From positions 186,001-250,000 of the forward strand of contig JAIVJZ010000002.1 of the NCBI GenBank assembly GCA_020199775.1: 64,000 nucleotides of DNA. The letters are read 5' to 3'. Under the pieces are notes generated by a model, which worked only from the letters and a program-made list of their open reading frames with translations, did not search any database and was not told the origin of the DNA. A program made the position numbers and the translations under genes. This DNA is from Acidobacteriota bacterium. Lineage in GTDB: Bacteria; Acidobacteriota; Blastocatellia; Pyrinomonadales; Pyrinomonadaceae. Positions 25,044-33,912 of the stretch are shown piece after piece; the first letter of the stretch is position 1, and each line of letters starts with the position of its first letter.

Positions 25044-26618
25044 ATGACTGTTATTAGTCACGCCCGCCTCTGCGTCCCCGTCTGCGTGCGGCGCGCCGGA
25101 GAGTTGCGCGGGGCAATCGCGCGCGCCGCCGCCGACGGCGACCTGATCGAGTTGCGTCTCGATTGTCTGGAAGACGACGCGCAGCTTGAGCGGGCGACGC
25201 TCGCGGAACTCCCCGCGCTCTTTCACGAACGCGCACGCCCCTTCATCCTCACCTTCCGAACCTCCGAACAGGGCGGTCATCGAACGACGGACGTGGCGCG
25301 GCGCGTCCGCTTCTGGGCCGAGAATTTTTCCCCCGGCCGCGAACGCGCCGACTACGCCGACCTCGAACTCGAACTCGTCGAGTTTATCGCGGCGGAGGAA
25401 ATTCGCCGCGCCGCGAAGTTGATCGACTGGGATAAAGTCATCTGCTCGCATCACGACTTCGACGGGCTGCCGCGCGATCTCGAAGCCATCTTCGCGCGCA
25501 TGATCGAAACGCCCGCGCGCATCCTGAAAATCGCCGCGCGGGCGCGCGACATCACCGACTGCCTTCCCGTGCTCGGCCTGCTCGAACCGGCGCGGCTTCC
25601 GCCGGGGCGCGGCGCAATCGTCGTCGCGATGGGCGAGGCCGGGCTCCTGACGCGCATACTCGCGCCCGCGCGCGGCGCGTTCGTCACCTACGGCGCGCTC
25701 ACGCGCGAACAGTCAACCGCGCCCGGCCAAGTGAACGCGCGCGAACTGCGCGACCTCTACCGCGTCCACCACATCAACGAACAGACGCAGATCATGGGGC
25801 TCGTCGGCTCGCCCGTCTCACACTCAGTCTCGCCGCACATCCACAACGCCGCCTTCGCCGCGCGCGGCCTCGACGCCGTCTACATCCCTTTCGAGACGGG
25901 CGACGCGCGCGCCTTCCTGCGGCACATGGCGCACCCGCGCACGCGCGAACTCGTCTGGAACTTGCGCGGCCTGAGCGTCACCGCGCCGCACAAGAGCGCG
26001 GTCATGCCGGAACTCGATTCAATCGAACCGGCCGCGCGCGAGATCGGCGCGGTCAACACCATCGTCGTCGAAGGCGACGCGCTCGGCGGCTACAACACGG
26101 ACGCACGCGCCGCGCTCGCGCCGCTCGCCGGGTTGTTGAAGTTGGGAGGGGCGCGCGTCGCGGTCGTCGGCGCGGGGGGCGCGGCGCGCGCGGTGTTGTG
26201 GAGCCTGCGCGAGGCGTGCGCGCGCTCGACCGTCTTCGCACGCGACACGGAACGCGCGCGCGCGACGGCCGAAACTTTCGACGCCCCTTGTCACGCGCTC
26301 GACGGCGCGCGCTTCGACCGCTTCGATCTCGTCATCAACACGACGCCGCTCGGCACGCGCGGCGAGCGCGAGACGCGGACGCCCGCCGAAGCCTTTCAAC
26401 TTCGCGGCGCGCGCGCCGCCTACGATCTCGTTTACAATCCACGCGAGACGCGCTTCATGCGCGAGGCGCGCGCCGCCGGGTGCGAAATAATTCTGGGCGG
26501 CCTCTCGATGCTCGTCGCGCAGGCCGCCGCGCAGTTCAAATTGTGGACGGGAAAGGACGCGCCGCTCGAAGCGATGACCACCGCGGCGGAAAATCAGTTG
26601 TCGGAGATTAGAGATTAG
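25044..26618 (+). CDS. aroDE: Bifunctional 3-dehydroquinate dehydratase / shikimate dehydrogenase
   Basis: A 524-residue fusion catalysing two consecutive shikimate-pathway steps. Residues about 1-240 are type I dehydroquinase: DLIELRLDCLED, catalytic His137 (CSHHDFDG), Schiff-base Lys162 (RILKIAARA). Residues about 248-520 are shikimate dehydrogenase: GLVGSPVSHSVSPHIHNAAF, catalytic Lys317 (SVTAPHK), Asp353 (YNTD) and the NADP-binding loop VVGAGGAARAV. The same AroD-AroE fusion is known in plants, Chlamydiae and some other bacteria. The last residues (SEIRD) and the TAG stop are encoded by a palindromic element. No other aro gene is nearby. Confidence 0.96.
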   Translation: MTVISHARLCVPVCVRRAGELRGAIARAAADGDLIELRLDCLEDDAQLERATLAELPALFHERARPFILTFRTSEQGGHRTTDVARRVRFWAENFSPGRERADYADLELELVEFIAAEEIRRAAKLIDWDKVICSHHDFDGLPRDLEAIFARMIETPARILKIAARARDITDCLPVLGLLEPARLPPGRGAIVVAMGEAGLLTRILAPARGAFVTYGALTREQSTAPGQVNARELRDLYRVHHINEQTQIMGLVGSPVSHSVSPHIHNAAFAARGLDAVYIPFETGDARAFLRHMAHPRTRELVWNLRGLSVTAPHKSAVMPELDSIEPAAREIGAVNTIVVEGDALGGYNTDARAALAPLAGLLKLGGARVAVVGAGGAARAVLWSLREACARSTVFARDTERARATAETFDAPCHALDGARFDRFDLVINTTPLGTRGERETRTPAEAFQLRGARAAYDLVYNPRETRFMREARAAGCEIILGGLSMLVAQAAAQFKLWTGKDAPLEAMTTAAENQLSEIRD

Positions 26619-26673
26619 AGGTCAGTGAAAGACAAGAACTGATTGTTACTAACCTCCAACCTCCGACCTCTCG
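26603..26673. repeat. Short-word palindrome, TTAGAGGT family
   Basis: Left arm 26603-26626 iterates GATTAGA/GATTAGAGGT; right arm 26648-26673 iterates AACCTCC/GACCTCT. It begins inside the last codons of aroDE and ends 6 nt before the next ATG. Confidence 0.7.
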
Positions 26674-26679
26674 AATTTT

Positions 26680-27696
26680 ATGGAACGATACAGCAGGCAG
26701 ATTTTATTCGCGGGCATCGGCCGGGAAGGGCAGGCGCGTCTGTCTGCGGCGCGCGTCCTCGTCGTGGGGTGCGGGGCGTTGGGGTCGTCGCAGGCCGAAG
26801 GACTGGCGCGCGCCGGGGTGGGGCGTCTGCGGATCGTGGATCGTGATTTCGTCGAAGAGTCGAATTTGCAGCGACAGACGATGTTCACCGAACGCGACGC
26901 GCGCGAACGTGTGCCGAAGGCGGTGGCGGCGGCGCGGCGCATCGGCGAGATCAATTCCGACGTGGAGACCGAGCCGCACGTCGCCGACGTGCATCACGGA
27001 AACGTCGAAAGCCTCGTCGCGGGTTGCGACCTCGTGCTCGACGGCACGGACAACTTCGCGACGCGCTACCTGATCAACGACGCGTGCGTGAAGCACGAAG
27101 TCAACTGGGTATACGGCGCGGCCGTCGGCTCGTACGGCGTGACGATGACGGTGCGGCCGCACGTTACCCCATGCCTGCGCTGCGTGTTCGAAGAGACGCC
27201 CCCGGCGGCGAGCGCGGAGACGTGCGACACGGCGGGCGTCATCATGCCGATCATCTCGGTCGTCGCCGCCGTACAGGTGAGCGAGGCGTTGAAGTTGCTC
27301 ACGGGACAGGCGGACGCGCTGCACCGCGCGCTCATGCAGTTCGACGTGTGGCGCAACGAGTGGCGGCGCATCAAACTCGGGGAGCCGTCGCCGGATTGCC
27401 CGACGTGCGCGCACGCGCGTTACGAGACGCTCGAAGCCGAGGCGGTCGAATTGGCCTCCGTCCTCTGCGGGCGCGACGCCGTGCAAATCTCGCCGCGCGG
27501 CGCGACGCGCGTTGACCTCGGCGCGCTCGCGGAGCGTCTGCGCGGGGCGGGCGAGGTGCAGGTGAACGAATACCTCTTGCGGCTGCGCGCGGGCGAGTTC
27601 GAGTTGACCGTCTTTCAGGATGCGCGCGCCATCATCCGTGGCACGGACGACACGGCGACGGCGCGTTCGTTGTATGCGCGCTACGTCGGCAACTAG
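26680..27696 (+). CDS. ThiF/MoeB/HesA-family adenylyltransferase (E1-like)
   Basis: This 338-residue E1-like enzyme should adenylate the C-terminal glycine of a sulfur-carrier protein for thiamin or molybdopterin synthesis. It has ERYSRQILFAGIGREGQARL, the nucleotide loop VVGCGALGSSQAEGLARAGV, DRDFVEESNLQRQ, the Asp motif LVLDGTDNFATRYLIND and the structural zinc pairs CLRC and CPTC. A redox Cys region (SAETCDTAG) is also present. About 90 residues follow the zinc site without a rhodanese signature. Whether the partner is ThiS or MoaD cannot be told from the neighbours. Confidence 0.93.
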   Translation: MERYSRQILFAGIGREGQARLSAARVLVVGCGALGSSQAEGLARAGVGRLRIVDRDFVEESNLQRQTMFTERDARERVPKAVAAARRIGEINSDVETEPHVADVHHGNVESLVAGCDLVLDGTDNFATRYLINDACVKHEVNWVYGAAVGSYGVTMTVRPHVTPCLRCVFEETPPAASAETCDTAGVIMPIISVVAAVQVSEALKLLTGQADALHRALMQFDVWRNEWRRIKLGEPSPDCPTCAHARYETLEAEAVELASVLCGRDAVQISPRGATRVDLGALAERLRGAGEVQVNEYLLRLRAGEFELTVFQDARAIIRGTDDTATARSLYARYVGN

Positions 27697-27802
27697 AGAG
27701 GCGGTGAGTTTCGCGCCTGCCGACGCGCTTACCTGCAACGCTCCTTTTCGAGTTATCATCAGAACCAGAGGCAATTAATCCAACACCACAGAAACTTCAT
27801 TG

Positions 27803-30043
27803 ATGCTCAACAACACATTTCGCCCGCGCTCCTTTTCAATTCTTCCACTTTTACTTTTACTCGTCTTCGCCGCACCTCCGGCGCGGGCGGGCGGCCCCGT
27901 CGTCTGGGAGACGAATTCGCGCGAGGAACTTTTGAAGGGCGAGGCGCGCGGCGTCTCCGTCACGGACACGGGCGCGCTGATGCTCGCGCCGCGCTTCGCG
28001 CAACTGTTCGACACCGAGCAGGCTTACATCTGGTCAACGGCGGCCGACGAGCGCGGCAACGTCTATCTCGGCACCGGGCACGACGGGCGCATCTTCCGCG
28101 TCGCCCCAGACGGGAAGGGCGCGCTCCTGTACGACGCGGCGGAGTTGGACGTGACCGCGCTCGTCGTCGGGCGCGACGGCGCGTTGTACGCGGGCACGTC
28201 GCCGGACGGTAAAGTCTATCGCATCGGCGCGGACGGCCGCGCGGCCGAATATTTCGACCCTCCCGACAAGTATATCTGGTCGCTCGCCGTGCTCGCGGAC
28301 GGCGCGCTCGCCGTCGGCACGGGCGACACGGGCAAGCTCTACCGCGTGCGCGCGGGCGGCGCGAAGCCGGGCGACTCTTTGTTGATCGACGTGAACGAGA
28401 CGCACGTGATCTCGCTCGTCGTGGACAAGGCGGGGCAACTCATCGCGGGCACCGATCCGGGCGGGCTGGTGTTGCGCGTCTCGCCGGAAGGAAAGGCGTT
28501 CGCGCTGTTCGATTCGCCGCTCAGGGAGATGCACGCGCTCTCCGTGGCGGCTGACAATTCGATCTACGCGCTCGCCGTGAGCGACGCGGCCTCGCGCGGG
28601 GGCGCGCCCACCGTGACCGGCACGTCCTCGACGGGCGGCACGGTGAGCGGCACGGTCGTCACCTCGTCCGTGGTGGTCGAAGATGTCGGGGGGCAGCCTT
28701 CGCCGTTCACGCCCGCGCCGCAAGCCCCGGCGCGCAGCCGGAACGAACTGGCGAACGCGCGCAGCGCGGTCTTTCGCATTTTGCCCGACGGCGGGACGGA
28801 CGTGCTGTGGAGTTCGAGTTCGGTGACGGCGTTCGCGGTCGCGGCCGCGCCGCAGGGCGGCGTGCTCATCGGCACGAGCGACAAGGGGCGCATCTACTCC
28901 GTCACCGACGACGGGCGCGACACGCTCTTGATCCAGTCGGCGGAAGATCAAATCTCCTCGTTCGTCGTGCGCGGGCGCGAGACGTTCGCCGCGTCGAGCA
29001 ATCAGGGGAAACTGTTTCGCTTCGCGGCCGAGCCGGTCGTCGAAGGCACTTATGAATCGCCGGTGCGCGACGCGAAGGTGGTCGCCGCGTGGGGGCGCAT
29101 CTGGTGGCGCGGGGCGGGCGCCGTCGAGTTGCAGACGCGCACGGGCAACACCGAGCGACCCGACATGACTTGGAGCGAGTGGAGCGCGCCCTACCGCGAC
29201 CCGGCGGGCGCGGCCGTCTCTAGCCCGCGCGCGCGTTTCATCCAGTGGCGCGCCGTGCTGCGCGCCCCGGCGGCCGGCAGCGTCGCGACGGGCGGCGAGA
29301 CGCGCATCGAAGACGTGAGTCTCGCTTACCTGCCGCGCAACGTCGCGCCGGAAATTCTTTCGATCACGACGCCGCCGACGGGAGTCGCGCTGCTGCCCGC
29401 GATTCAGATTCAGACCGACCCGAATCTCGAAGCCTCCGGGTTCGACCCGTCGCTCATCGCCCCGGTGCCGCAAGTGCCCGCGCGGCGCGCGTTCCAGCGG
29501 GGCGCGGTCGCGTTGCAGTGGCAGGCCGAGGATCGCAACGGCGACACGCTCGAATACGCCGTCTACTATCGAGCGCAGAGTGAGCGCGAGTTCCACCTGT
29601 TGAAGGAGAAGCTGCGCGAGAACTTCTACACCGTTGACGGCGCGGCGCTCGGCGACGGCCGCTATATCTTCAAAGTGGTGGCGAGCGACGCGCCGGAAAA
29701 TCCTCTGGGCGCGGCCTTGTCCGGCGAGCGCAACAGCGAGCCCGTCGAAGTTGACAACACCGCGCCGACGGTGCGCGCGACGGGCGAGCCGGTTTCGAGC
29801 GGCGAGCGCACGCGCGTCAGTTTCGTCGTGGAGGACGCGCGCGGGCGCGTGCGGCGCGCGGACGTGAGCGTTGACGGAGGGGCGTGGCGCGCGGTCTTCC
29901 CCGAAGACGGCATCGCCGACAGCCCGCGCGAAACTTTCGCGCTCGACCTGCCGCTCACGGGCGCGGGCGAGCACACCATCTCCCTGCGCGGCTTCGACGC
30001 CAGCGGCAACGTCGGCAGCGCGCGCGTGCTCGTCAGGAGATAG
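27803..30043 (+). CDS. Secreted beta-propeller protein
   Basis: A 746-residue exported protein: signal peptide (LPLLLLLVFAAPPARAG), then blades with a recurring phrase such as GNVYLGTGHDGRIFRV, GALYAGTSPDGKVYRI and GALAVGTGDTGKLYRV, typical of NHL/PQQ-like six- to eight-bladed propellers. A Thr/Ser/Pro-rich insertion lies near 265-310. The C-terminal 250 residues look like immunoglobulin-like strands (APEILSITTPPTGVALLPAI; VDNTAPTVRATG; DASGNVGSARVLV). It is probably periplasmic or surface-bound and binds partners rather than acting as an enzyme. I chose ATG 27803; a TTG directly precedes it. The stop codon coincides with the first bases of a purine-rich palindrome. Confidence 0.85.
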   Translation: MLNNTFRPRSFSILPLLLLLVFAAPPARAGGPVVWETNSREELLKGEARGVSVTDTGALMLAPRFAQLFDTEQAYIWSTAADERGNVYLGTGHDGRIFRVAPDGKGALLYDAAELDVTALVVGRDGALYAGTSPDGKVYRIGADGRAAEYFDPPDKYIWSLAVLADGALAVGTGDTGKLYRVRAGGAKPGDSLLIDVNETHVISLVVDKAGQLIAGTDPGGLVLRVSPEGKAFALFDSPLREMHALSVAADNSIYALAVSDAASRGGAPTVTGTSSTGGTVSGTVVTSSVVVEDVGGQPSPFTPAPQAPARSRNELANARSAVFRILPDGGTDVLWSSSSVTAFAVAAAPQGGVLIGTSDKGRIYSVTDDGRDTLLIQSAEDQISSFVVRGRETFAASSNQGKLFRFAAEPVVEGTYESPVRDAKVVAAWGRIWWRGAGAVELQTRTGNTERPDMTWSEWSAPYRDPAGAAVSSPRARFIQWRAVLRAPAAGSVATGGETRIEDVSLAYLPRNVAPEILSITTPPTGVALLPAIQIQTDPNLEASGFDPSLIAPVPQVPARRAFQRGAVALQWQAEDRNGDTLEYAVYYRAQSEREFHLLKEKLRENFYTVDGAALGDGRYIFKVVASDAPENPLGAALSGERNSEPVEVDNTAPTVRATGEPVSSGERTRVSFVVEDARGRVRRADVSVDGGAWRAVFPEDGIADSPRETFALDLPLTGAGEHTISLRGFDASGNVGSARVLVRR

Positions 30044-30153
30044 GGTAAAGGGAAAGGGGTAAAGGGAAAGGGAAAAAGCAGAACGGACGCGAGCGGAGTT
30101 TCGGCCTTATGTTTTACCCTTTGCCCTTTTACCTTTCCCCCTTCACCTTATCC
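30041..30153. repeat. Short-word palindrome, purine-rich AAAGGGG family (copy 3)
   Basis: Left arm 30041-30075 (TAGGGTAAAGGGAAAGGGGT and onward) pairs with the right arm 30112-30153 (TTTTACCCTTTGCCC and onward). The TAG stop of the propeller gene is the first triplet of the element. Bases 30154-30360 after it hold no gene I can support. Confidence 0.8.
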
Positions 30154-30363
30154 TTACACGATACCGTATGAGTTGCGCCGGAAAGCGTGCGCGCTTGCAT
30201 GTAACGCGGTAAACTATGGACTGTAAAAGCAATAGGACGACGCGGCGGCGGTTGTGGCATCCGTATTGCTCAGTAAACAGGCGGGACGAATGCGCGTCTC
30301 TCCTCTCCCTCCCATGCGCGTCTCTGAAAAAATCAGAAACATGAGGAGGCTGGAAGAGTAGTG

Positions 30364-30576
30364 ATGATGAAAGATTTAAAGAAAATATTAGCGTCCGCCT
30401 TGATCTTCTCGGCGCTCTCGGCCAGTGCGCTGGCGGTGCAGCCGCAGAGAGAGCAGCGCGAGCCTCCGCCGAAAGACCCGAAAGTTTTCGACAAGAAAGA
30501 CAAGGAGCCGCGCAGGGAAGAACCCCGGCGGGAGCAACGCGAAAGGCCGAGGGAAGACAAAAGGGGAAAGCCTTAG
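30364..30576 (+). CDS. Small exported basic protein
   Basis: A 70-residue precursor: signal peptide (DLKKILASALIFSALSASAL, cleavage near AVA/AQP) followed by about 45 residues composed almost only of Pro, Arg, Glu, Lys and Asp (EPRREEPRREQRERPRED). A GAAGAG stretch lies 5 nt before ATG 30364; a second ATG follows at once. It stands alone. It resembles the Arg-rich exported protein at 13637 in style, not in sequence. It may bind cell-surface polyanions; the function is unknown. Confidence 0.6.
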   Translation: MMKDLKKILASALIFSALSASALAVQPQREQREPPPKDPKVFDKKDKEPRREEPRREQRERPREDKRGKP

Positions 30577-30680
30577 GGCTAAGCTCGCGCCGCGCGCCCG
30601 CTCCGGGCGAAAGTCGCGGCGCGCGAAAGTTCAGACGAGGACGCGCCGCACGCAAATTACTCGACCTGTTTCGACACAAC

Positions 30681-30736
30681 TGATGCCCCCTCAAAAACGC
30701 CGGCCACTCGAAGCCGGCATTCTTGGGCGGGCATCA
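30681..30736 (+). terminator. Nested hairpins before the 30769 gene
   Basis: An 8-bp outer stem TGATGCCC/GGGCATCA (30681-30688 with 30729-30736) encloses an inner 6-bp GCCGGC stem (30699-30704 with 30713-30718). It lies about 100 nt after the small basic gene and about 30 nt before the next start. It could end one transcript or be a structured leader for the next. Confidence 0.45.
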
Positions 30737-30768
30737 AGGTTTTTAAGAGTTCATAAGGGAGTTAGAAG

Positions 30769-31431
30769 ATGAAGAACAACACACGCACGAGGCCGTCCAT
30801 GTTGAGCGTCGTCGCCATCACGGCCATCGCCTGCGCTGCGTTGCTTGGCGGAAATCTGTTGCCGGGCGCAAGCGCGCAGCGTCTGAGGCCACAACGAAGA
30901 AGCGTCCAGGAGGTGGGCGTTGACCGGGGCACTGTCGCCCGCGCCGAATCGTACACGCGAGATCGCTTCGACTACTTTACGGAGACGCCGCGCGGCGCGC
31001 GTGTCGCCGCCGTCAACCGCCCGCGCGCCGAAGCCCTGCGTGCGATTGACCAAGGGTTATCCGATCTCTTCGTCGCCGCGCGCCGCGCCGGTTATCGCGC
31101 GGGTCTCAACCATGCCGATTACGTCGTCTTCATCGCGCGCGCCGACCGCACGCGCGACAGCGCCGGGGCTTACTCGCCCGACATGGCCTTCGCCGCGGGC
31201 AACTACGCGGGCAGCGTCTACGACCGCGGCGGCACGATGTACGCGGCCGGGATGGTTCCGTCTTATAGCCCCGCCGCGCTCGTCGTCGCCGAACACGACC
31301 GCGACTTCGGGCGCATGGCGAACGTCGTCCGCTACGAAGGCGAGCACCTCGTCCTCTATCACAACGACCGCCGCCGCTTCCAAGAAACGGCCGACCACAC
31401 GCGCGGCGGCGCACACCCGATCCTGCAATAA
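30769..31431 (+). CDS. Secreted protein of unknown function
   Basis: A 220-residue exported protein. GGGAG lies 7 nt before the ATG. The signal peptide ends near LLPGASAQ. The mature domain has VARAESYTRDRFDYFTET, an alternating helix region (AIDQGLSDLFVAARRAGYRA), DYVVFIARADRTRDSAGAYS and a C-terminal YEGEHLVLYHNDRRRFQETA with several aromatic and His residues. I do not recognise the family. It is monocistronic, with a strong 39-bp palindrome directly after the stop. Confidence 0.75.
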   Translation: MKNNTRTRPSMLSVVAITAIACAALLGGNLLPGASAQRLRPQRRSVQEVGVDRGTVARAESYTRDRFDYFTETPRGARVAAVNRPRAEALRAIDQGLSDLFVAARRAGYRAGLNHADYVVFIARADRTRDSAGAYSPDMAFAAGNYAGSVYDRGGTMYAAGMVPSYSPAALVVAEHDRDFGRMANVVRYEGEHLVLYHNDRRRFQETADHTRGGAHPILQ

Positions 31432-31520
31432 AACAAACGATGAAGGCGGAACGATGAACGCGGAATGAAAGCCAACTTGCTTTTCATTCCGCGTTCATCG
31501 TTCCGCCTTCATCGTTTGTT
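31432..31520. repeat. Short-word palindrome, ACGATGAA family (copy 2), perfect 39-bp arms
   Basis: 31432-31470 and 31482-31520 are exact inverted copies over 39 bp, with an 11-nt loop (GCCAACTTGCT). Arms iterate ACGATGAAGGCGGA and ACGATGAACGCGGA. It fills the gap between two convergent genes and ends on the first base of the stop triplet of the minus-strand secretin-like gene. It can terminate transcription from both sides. Confidence 0.9.
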
Positions 31521-32323
31521 CATTTGATCAGTTTCGCCGCGAGCACGAGAATCAGGGCTTTGTCCCGCACCCCGGCCGTGCCGACGACGACCTTCTCGCC
31601 GTCGCGCACGCCCACGTCGCTACGGATGGAAGCCCTGTCGCGCTCTTTGCCGACAAGGCCGAAAGTAAAGTTCCCTAGATGCACGGTCGTCACGCCCGCG
31701 GGGCTGGTGCTCAGCGTGAGCGAGTTGGCTTGATAGACATAGCCGAAATCCTGCGGCGCGCTGTCGCCCGGCAAACTCAACTGCGCCACGCCTTCGCCCC
31801 GAATGATCTCCTGCGTGAAGCCGGGGCGATCCTTGGCGCGCTGGATGATCGAGGTCAGCAGGTGATAGCTCTTGAAATTAAGTGTGGTCTGCAACTGCCC
31901 GATGACGTCGCGCAAATCAGGCGGGTATTGATTCGCGCCGACGCCCGCGTTCGACGCGATGAGCACGTGCATGCGCAACTCGATTTCGGGGCGCGGCGTC
32001 TCGGGCGTGTCGAGACGCTTCAAAGCCTCTTCGATGGAGACGAGATTTTCGGGAAAGTCGCGCACGGTGAACGTCCTGAAGTTGCGATTGAACGACACCT
32101 CCGCGCCCTTGTGCCCGCTCGTCAACAGCTTGATGACCGAGAACAGCGTTTCGGGGTCGCGATGTTTCAACTCGTAGACGCGGCTCTTGAAATTGGTGTG
32201 CGTGACGTGGTTGTCCTGCGGCGCGGCGGGTTGTTGATTGTCCGGCTGTTGCGCGGCGGCGGCCTGCGCGCAACCGAGCACGAGCGCGAACGCCACGGCG
32301 ATTCTGAGTTTGAATGAAAACAT
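31520..32323 (-). CDS. Short secretin-like exported protein
   Basis: This 267-residue protein has a signal peptide (AVAFALVLGCAQAAAAQ) and a secretin N-domain-like unit at about 40-110 (RVYELKHRDPETLFSVIKLL, TFTVRDFPENLVSIEEALKR). It ends in a segment resembling the first strands of a secretin core (VGVRDGEKVVVGTAGVRDK). It is too short to be a full outer-membrane channel. It is the last gene of a probable operon with the sigma and anti-sigma genes, with a 40-nt gap. A pilotin-like or assembly role for a secretion system is speculative. Confidence 0.75.
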   Translation of the reverse strand: MFSFKLRIAVAFALVLGCAQAAAAQQPDNQQPAAPQDNHVTHTNFKSRVYELKHRDPETLFSVIKLLTSGHKGAEVSFNRNFRTFTVRDFPENLVSIEEALKRLDTPETPRPEIELRMHVLIASNAGVGANQYPPDLRDVIGQLQTTLNFKSYHLLTSIIQRAKDRPGFTQEIIRGEGVAQLSLPGDSAPQDFGYVYQANSLTLSTSPAGVTTVHLGNFTFGLVGKERDRASIRSDVGVRDGEKVVVGTAGVRDKALILVLAAKLIK

Positions 32324-32363
32324 AATCTCTCCTGTTCACTTTCGGGCTGACGTTTGACCTTGA

Positions 32364-33206
32364 TTACTTCAACGGCCGCGCCGCGTCTTCCGCGTGGGGC
32401 GACAGCCAGATAATGCGTATGTTGGGGTCGGACGTTTGAATCTCGATGCGCGAGACTTCGGGTTGCGGGGCCGTCCCGCCGTCGCCGCCGCCGCCGCCGC
32501 TCGTGGCGGCAATCTCCCCGGCCTTCCCCCGCGCCGCCGCCACTGCGGCGACTGCCGGTGCGAGCGGATTGCGCCGGGCGTTTGAAGGCGTGCGAGCCAT
32601 CGTGTTCAAACTCGGCGGCGAACCCTTCCGTGCGTTCTCGATATTCCCGCCCGGCTTTGAGAGAGACGACTTCGCCGCGCGCCGCTCCCTGCCCGTCGCG
32701 GCGCGCGCGGGCTCATCGGACGGGCGCGGGGCCGGCCGCTCGCCGCTTTGCGTTCGGGTCTCGGCCGGGGTCTTTATTGCCGCCGGGGTCGCCGGTCGCT
32801 CGCGATTCGCGTCGGCGATCATCTTCTGCCGCGCGCCGTCTTCCGGCGCGCGACGCGAATAGTTGTGAAGCGCGAGCGCGGCGGCGACGAGGAGCAAGGC
32901 CAGCGACGCGGCGTAGGCGAGGCGCGCGTTGAAGAGTCTGGAGAACCCGGAGGGCGGCGCGAGCGTGCGGTCACGCCTGATGCGTGCGAGCACGGAGTTT
33001 CTGAGTTCCTCATAAAACGCGCCGTCGAAATCGGGCGACAGCGCGGCGGCGCGAAACAGTTCACGGCTCGCTTGATATTCGGCGGCGGCGCGGCGACACG
33101 GTTCGCACGTCGCGAGATGCTTCTCGACGGCGCGTTCGCGGCGGCGGCCTGTGAGATCGCCCGCGGCGTAGAGCGGCAGAAACTTTTCGACGCGTATGCA
33201 TTTCAT
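32364..33206 (-). CDS. Zinc-finger anti-sigma factor
   Basis: A 280-residue membrane protein with an N-terminal zf-HC2 (ZAS) domain: LPLYAAGDLTGRRRERAVEK then HLATCEPCRRAAAEY, giving the H-x3-C-x2-C zinc site. A transmembrane segment follows near residue 95-113 (LAYAASLALLLVAAALAL), then a Pro/Ala/Arg-rich extracytoplasmic region of about 160 residues. It should hold the co-encoded ECF sigma factor at the membrane until an envelope signal arrives. The gene begins 4 nt after the sigma stop. Confidence 0.9.
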   Translation of the reverse strand: MKCIRVEKFLPLYAAGDLTGRRRERAVEKHLATCEPCRRAAAEYQASRELFRAAALSPDFDGAFYEELRNSVLARIRRDRTLAPPSGFSRLFNARLAYAASLALLLVAAALALHNYSRRAPEDGARQKMIADANRERPATPAAIKTPAETRTQSGERPAPRPSDEPARAATGRERRAAKSSLSKPGGNIENARKGSPPSLNTMARTPSNARRNPLAPAVAAVAAARGKAGEIAATSGGGGGDGGTAPQPEVSRIEIQTSDPNIRIIWLSPHAEDAARPLK

Positions 33207-33210
33207 AATC

Positions 33211-33912
33211 TTAAACTTGTCGCCCTCCTGTACGGCGCAGCAGGCGTTCGCATTGAACTTTGAGCTTCGCGCGCGCCGAACTGATCTGCGAGCGCACGGT
33301 GACGGGGCGCGAACGCAGCACGCGCGCCACTTCCTCCGTGGTCAAGCCTTCGAGATCGCGCAGGACGATGGCGGCGCGCTCTTTCTCCGGCAGCGTTTGA
33401 AGCGCGCTCATCAGCAGGGCGCGTTGCTGCGCGCGGATGGCAGTCTCTTCGGCGTTCATGTCGCTCGAAGCGGCTTCCGGCGCGGCGCGTTCGTCTGGGC
33501 CGGGGCGCGGCATCTGCGCCGCGCCCTCCGGCCTTGAGCCGCGTTTGCGCGCGGCGTCGCGGCAGACGTTGATCGTGATGCGGTAGAGCCAGCCGTTGAA
33601 ATCCTGTTCGGGGCGATAGCGGTCGAGATATTTGTAGACGCGCAGGAAAACTTCCTGTGCGGCGTCGCGCGCGTCCTCGCGGTTGCCGAGCATGCGCCAC
33701 GCGACGGCGACCACCCTGCGCTCCGTCTCCAGCATGATCTGCTCGAAGGCCGTCGCATCGCCGCCGCGTACGCGTGCGACGAGGAGTGCGAAATGTTCGC
33801 GCCCTTCGGCCTCGCGCCCGGCGAGAGGCTGCTGGAAGTCGCCCGGCATCATCGCCGCGAAGTGTGCTGTCTCAATTGCCATCTCTGATCTCTTCGGCGG
33901 TTCGCTACCCAT
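33211..33912 (-). CDS. ECF RNA polymerase sigma factor
   Basis: A 233-residue group 4 sigma factor. Region 2 reads FEQIMLETERRVVAVAWRML, then DARDAAQEVFLRVYKYLDRY, DFNGWLYRITINVCRD; region 4 has LQTLPEKERAAIVLRDLEGL followed by TTEEVARVLRSRPVTVRSQI. The first 45 residues are an extra N-terminal piece. It is paired with a ZAS anti-sigma factor directly downstream, the arrangement of SigW/RpoE-type envelope-stress systems. The minus-strand sequence GGAAAT about 40 nt upstream could be part of an autoregulated ECF -35 element, which I rate as weak. Confidence 0.95.
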   Translation of the reverse strand: MGSEPPKRSEMAIETAHFAAMMPGDFQQPLAGREAEGREHFALLVARVRGGDATAFEQIMLETERRVVAVAWRMLGNREDARDAAQEVFLRVYKYLDRYRPEQDFNGWLYRITINVCRDAARKRGSRPEGAAQMPRPGPDERAAPEAASSDMNAEETAIRAQQRALLMSALQTLPEKERAAIVLRDLEGLTTEEVARVLRSRPVTVRSQISSARAKLKVQCERLLRRTGGRQV

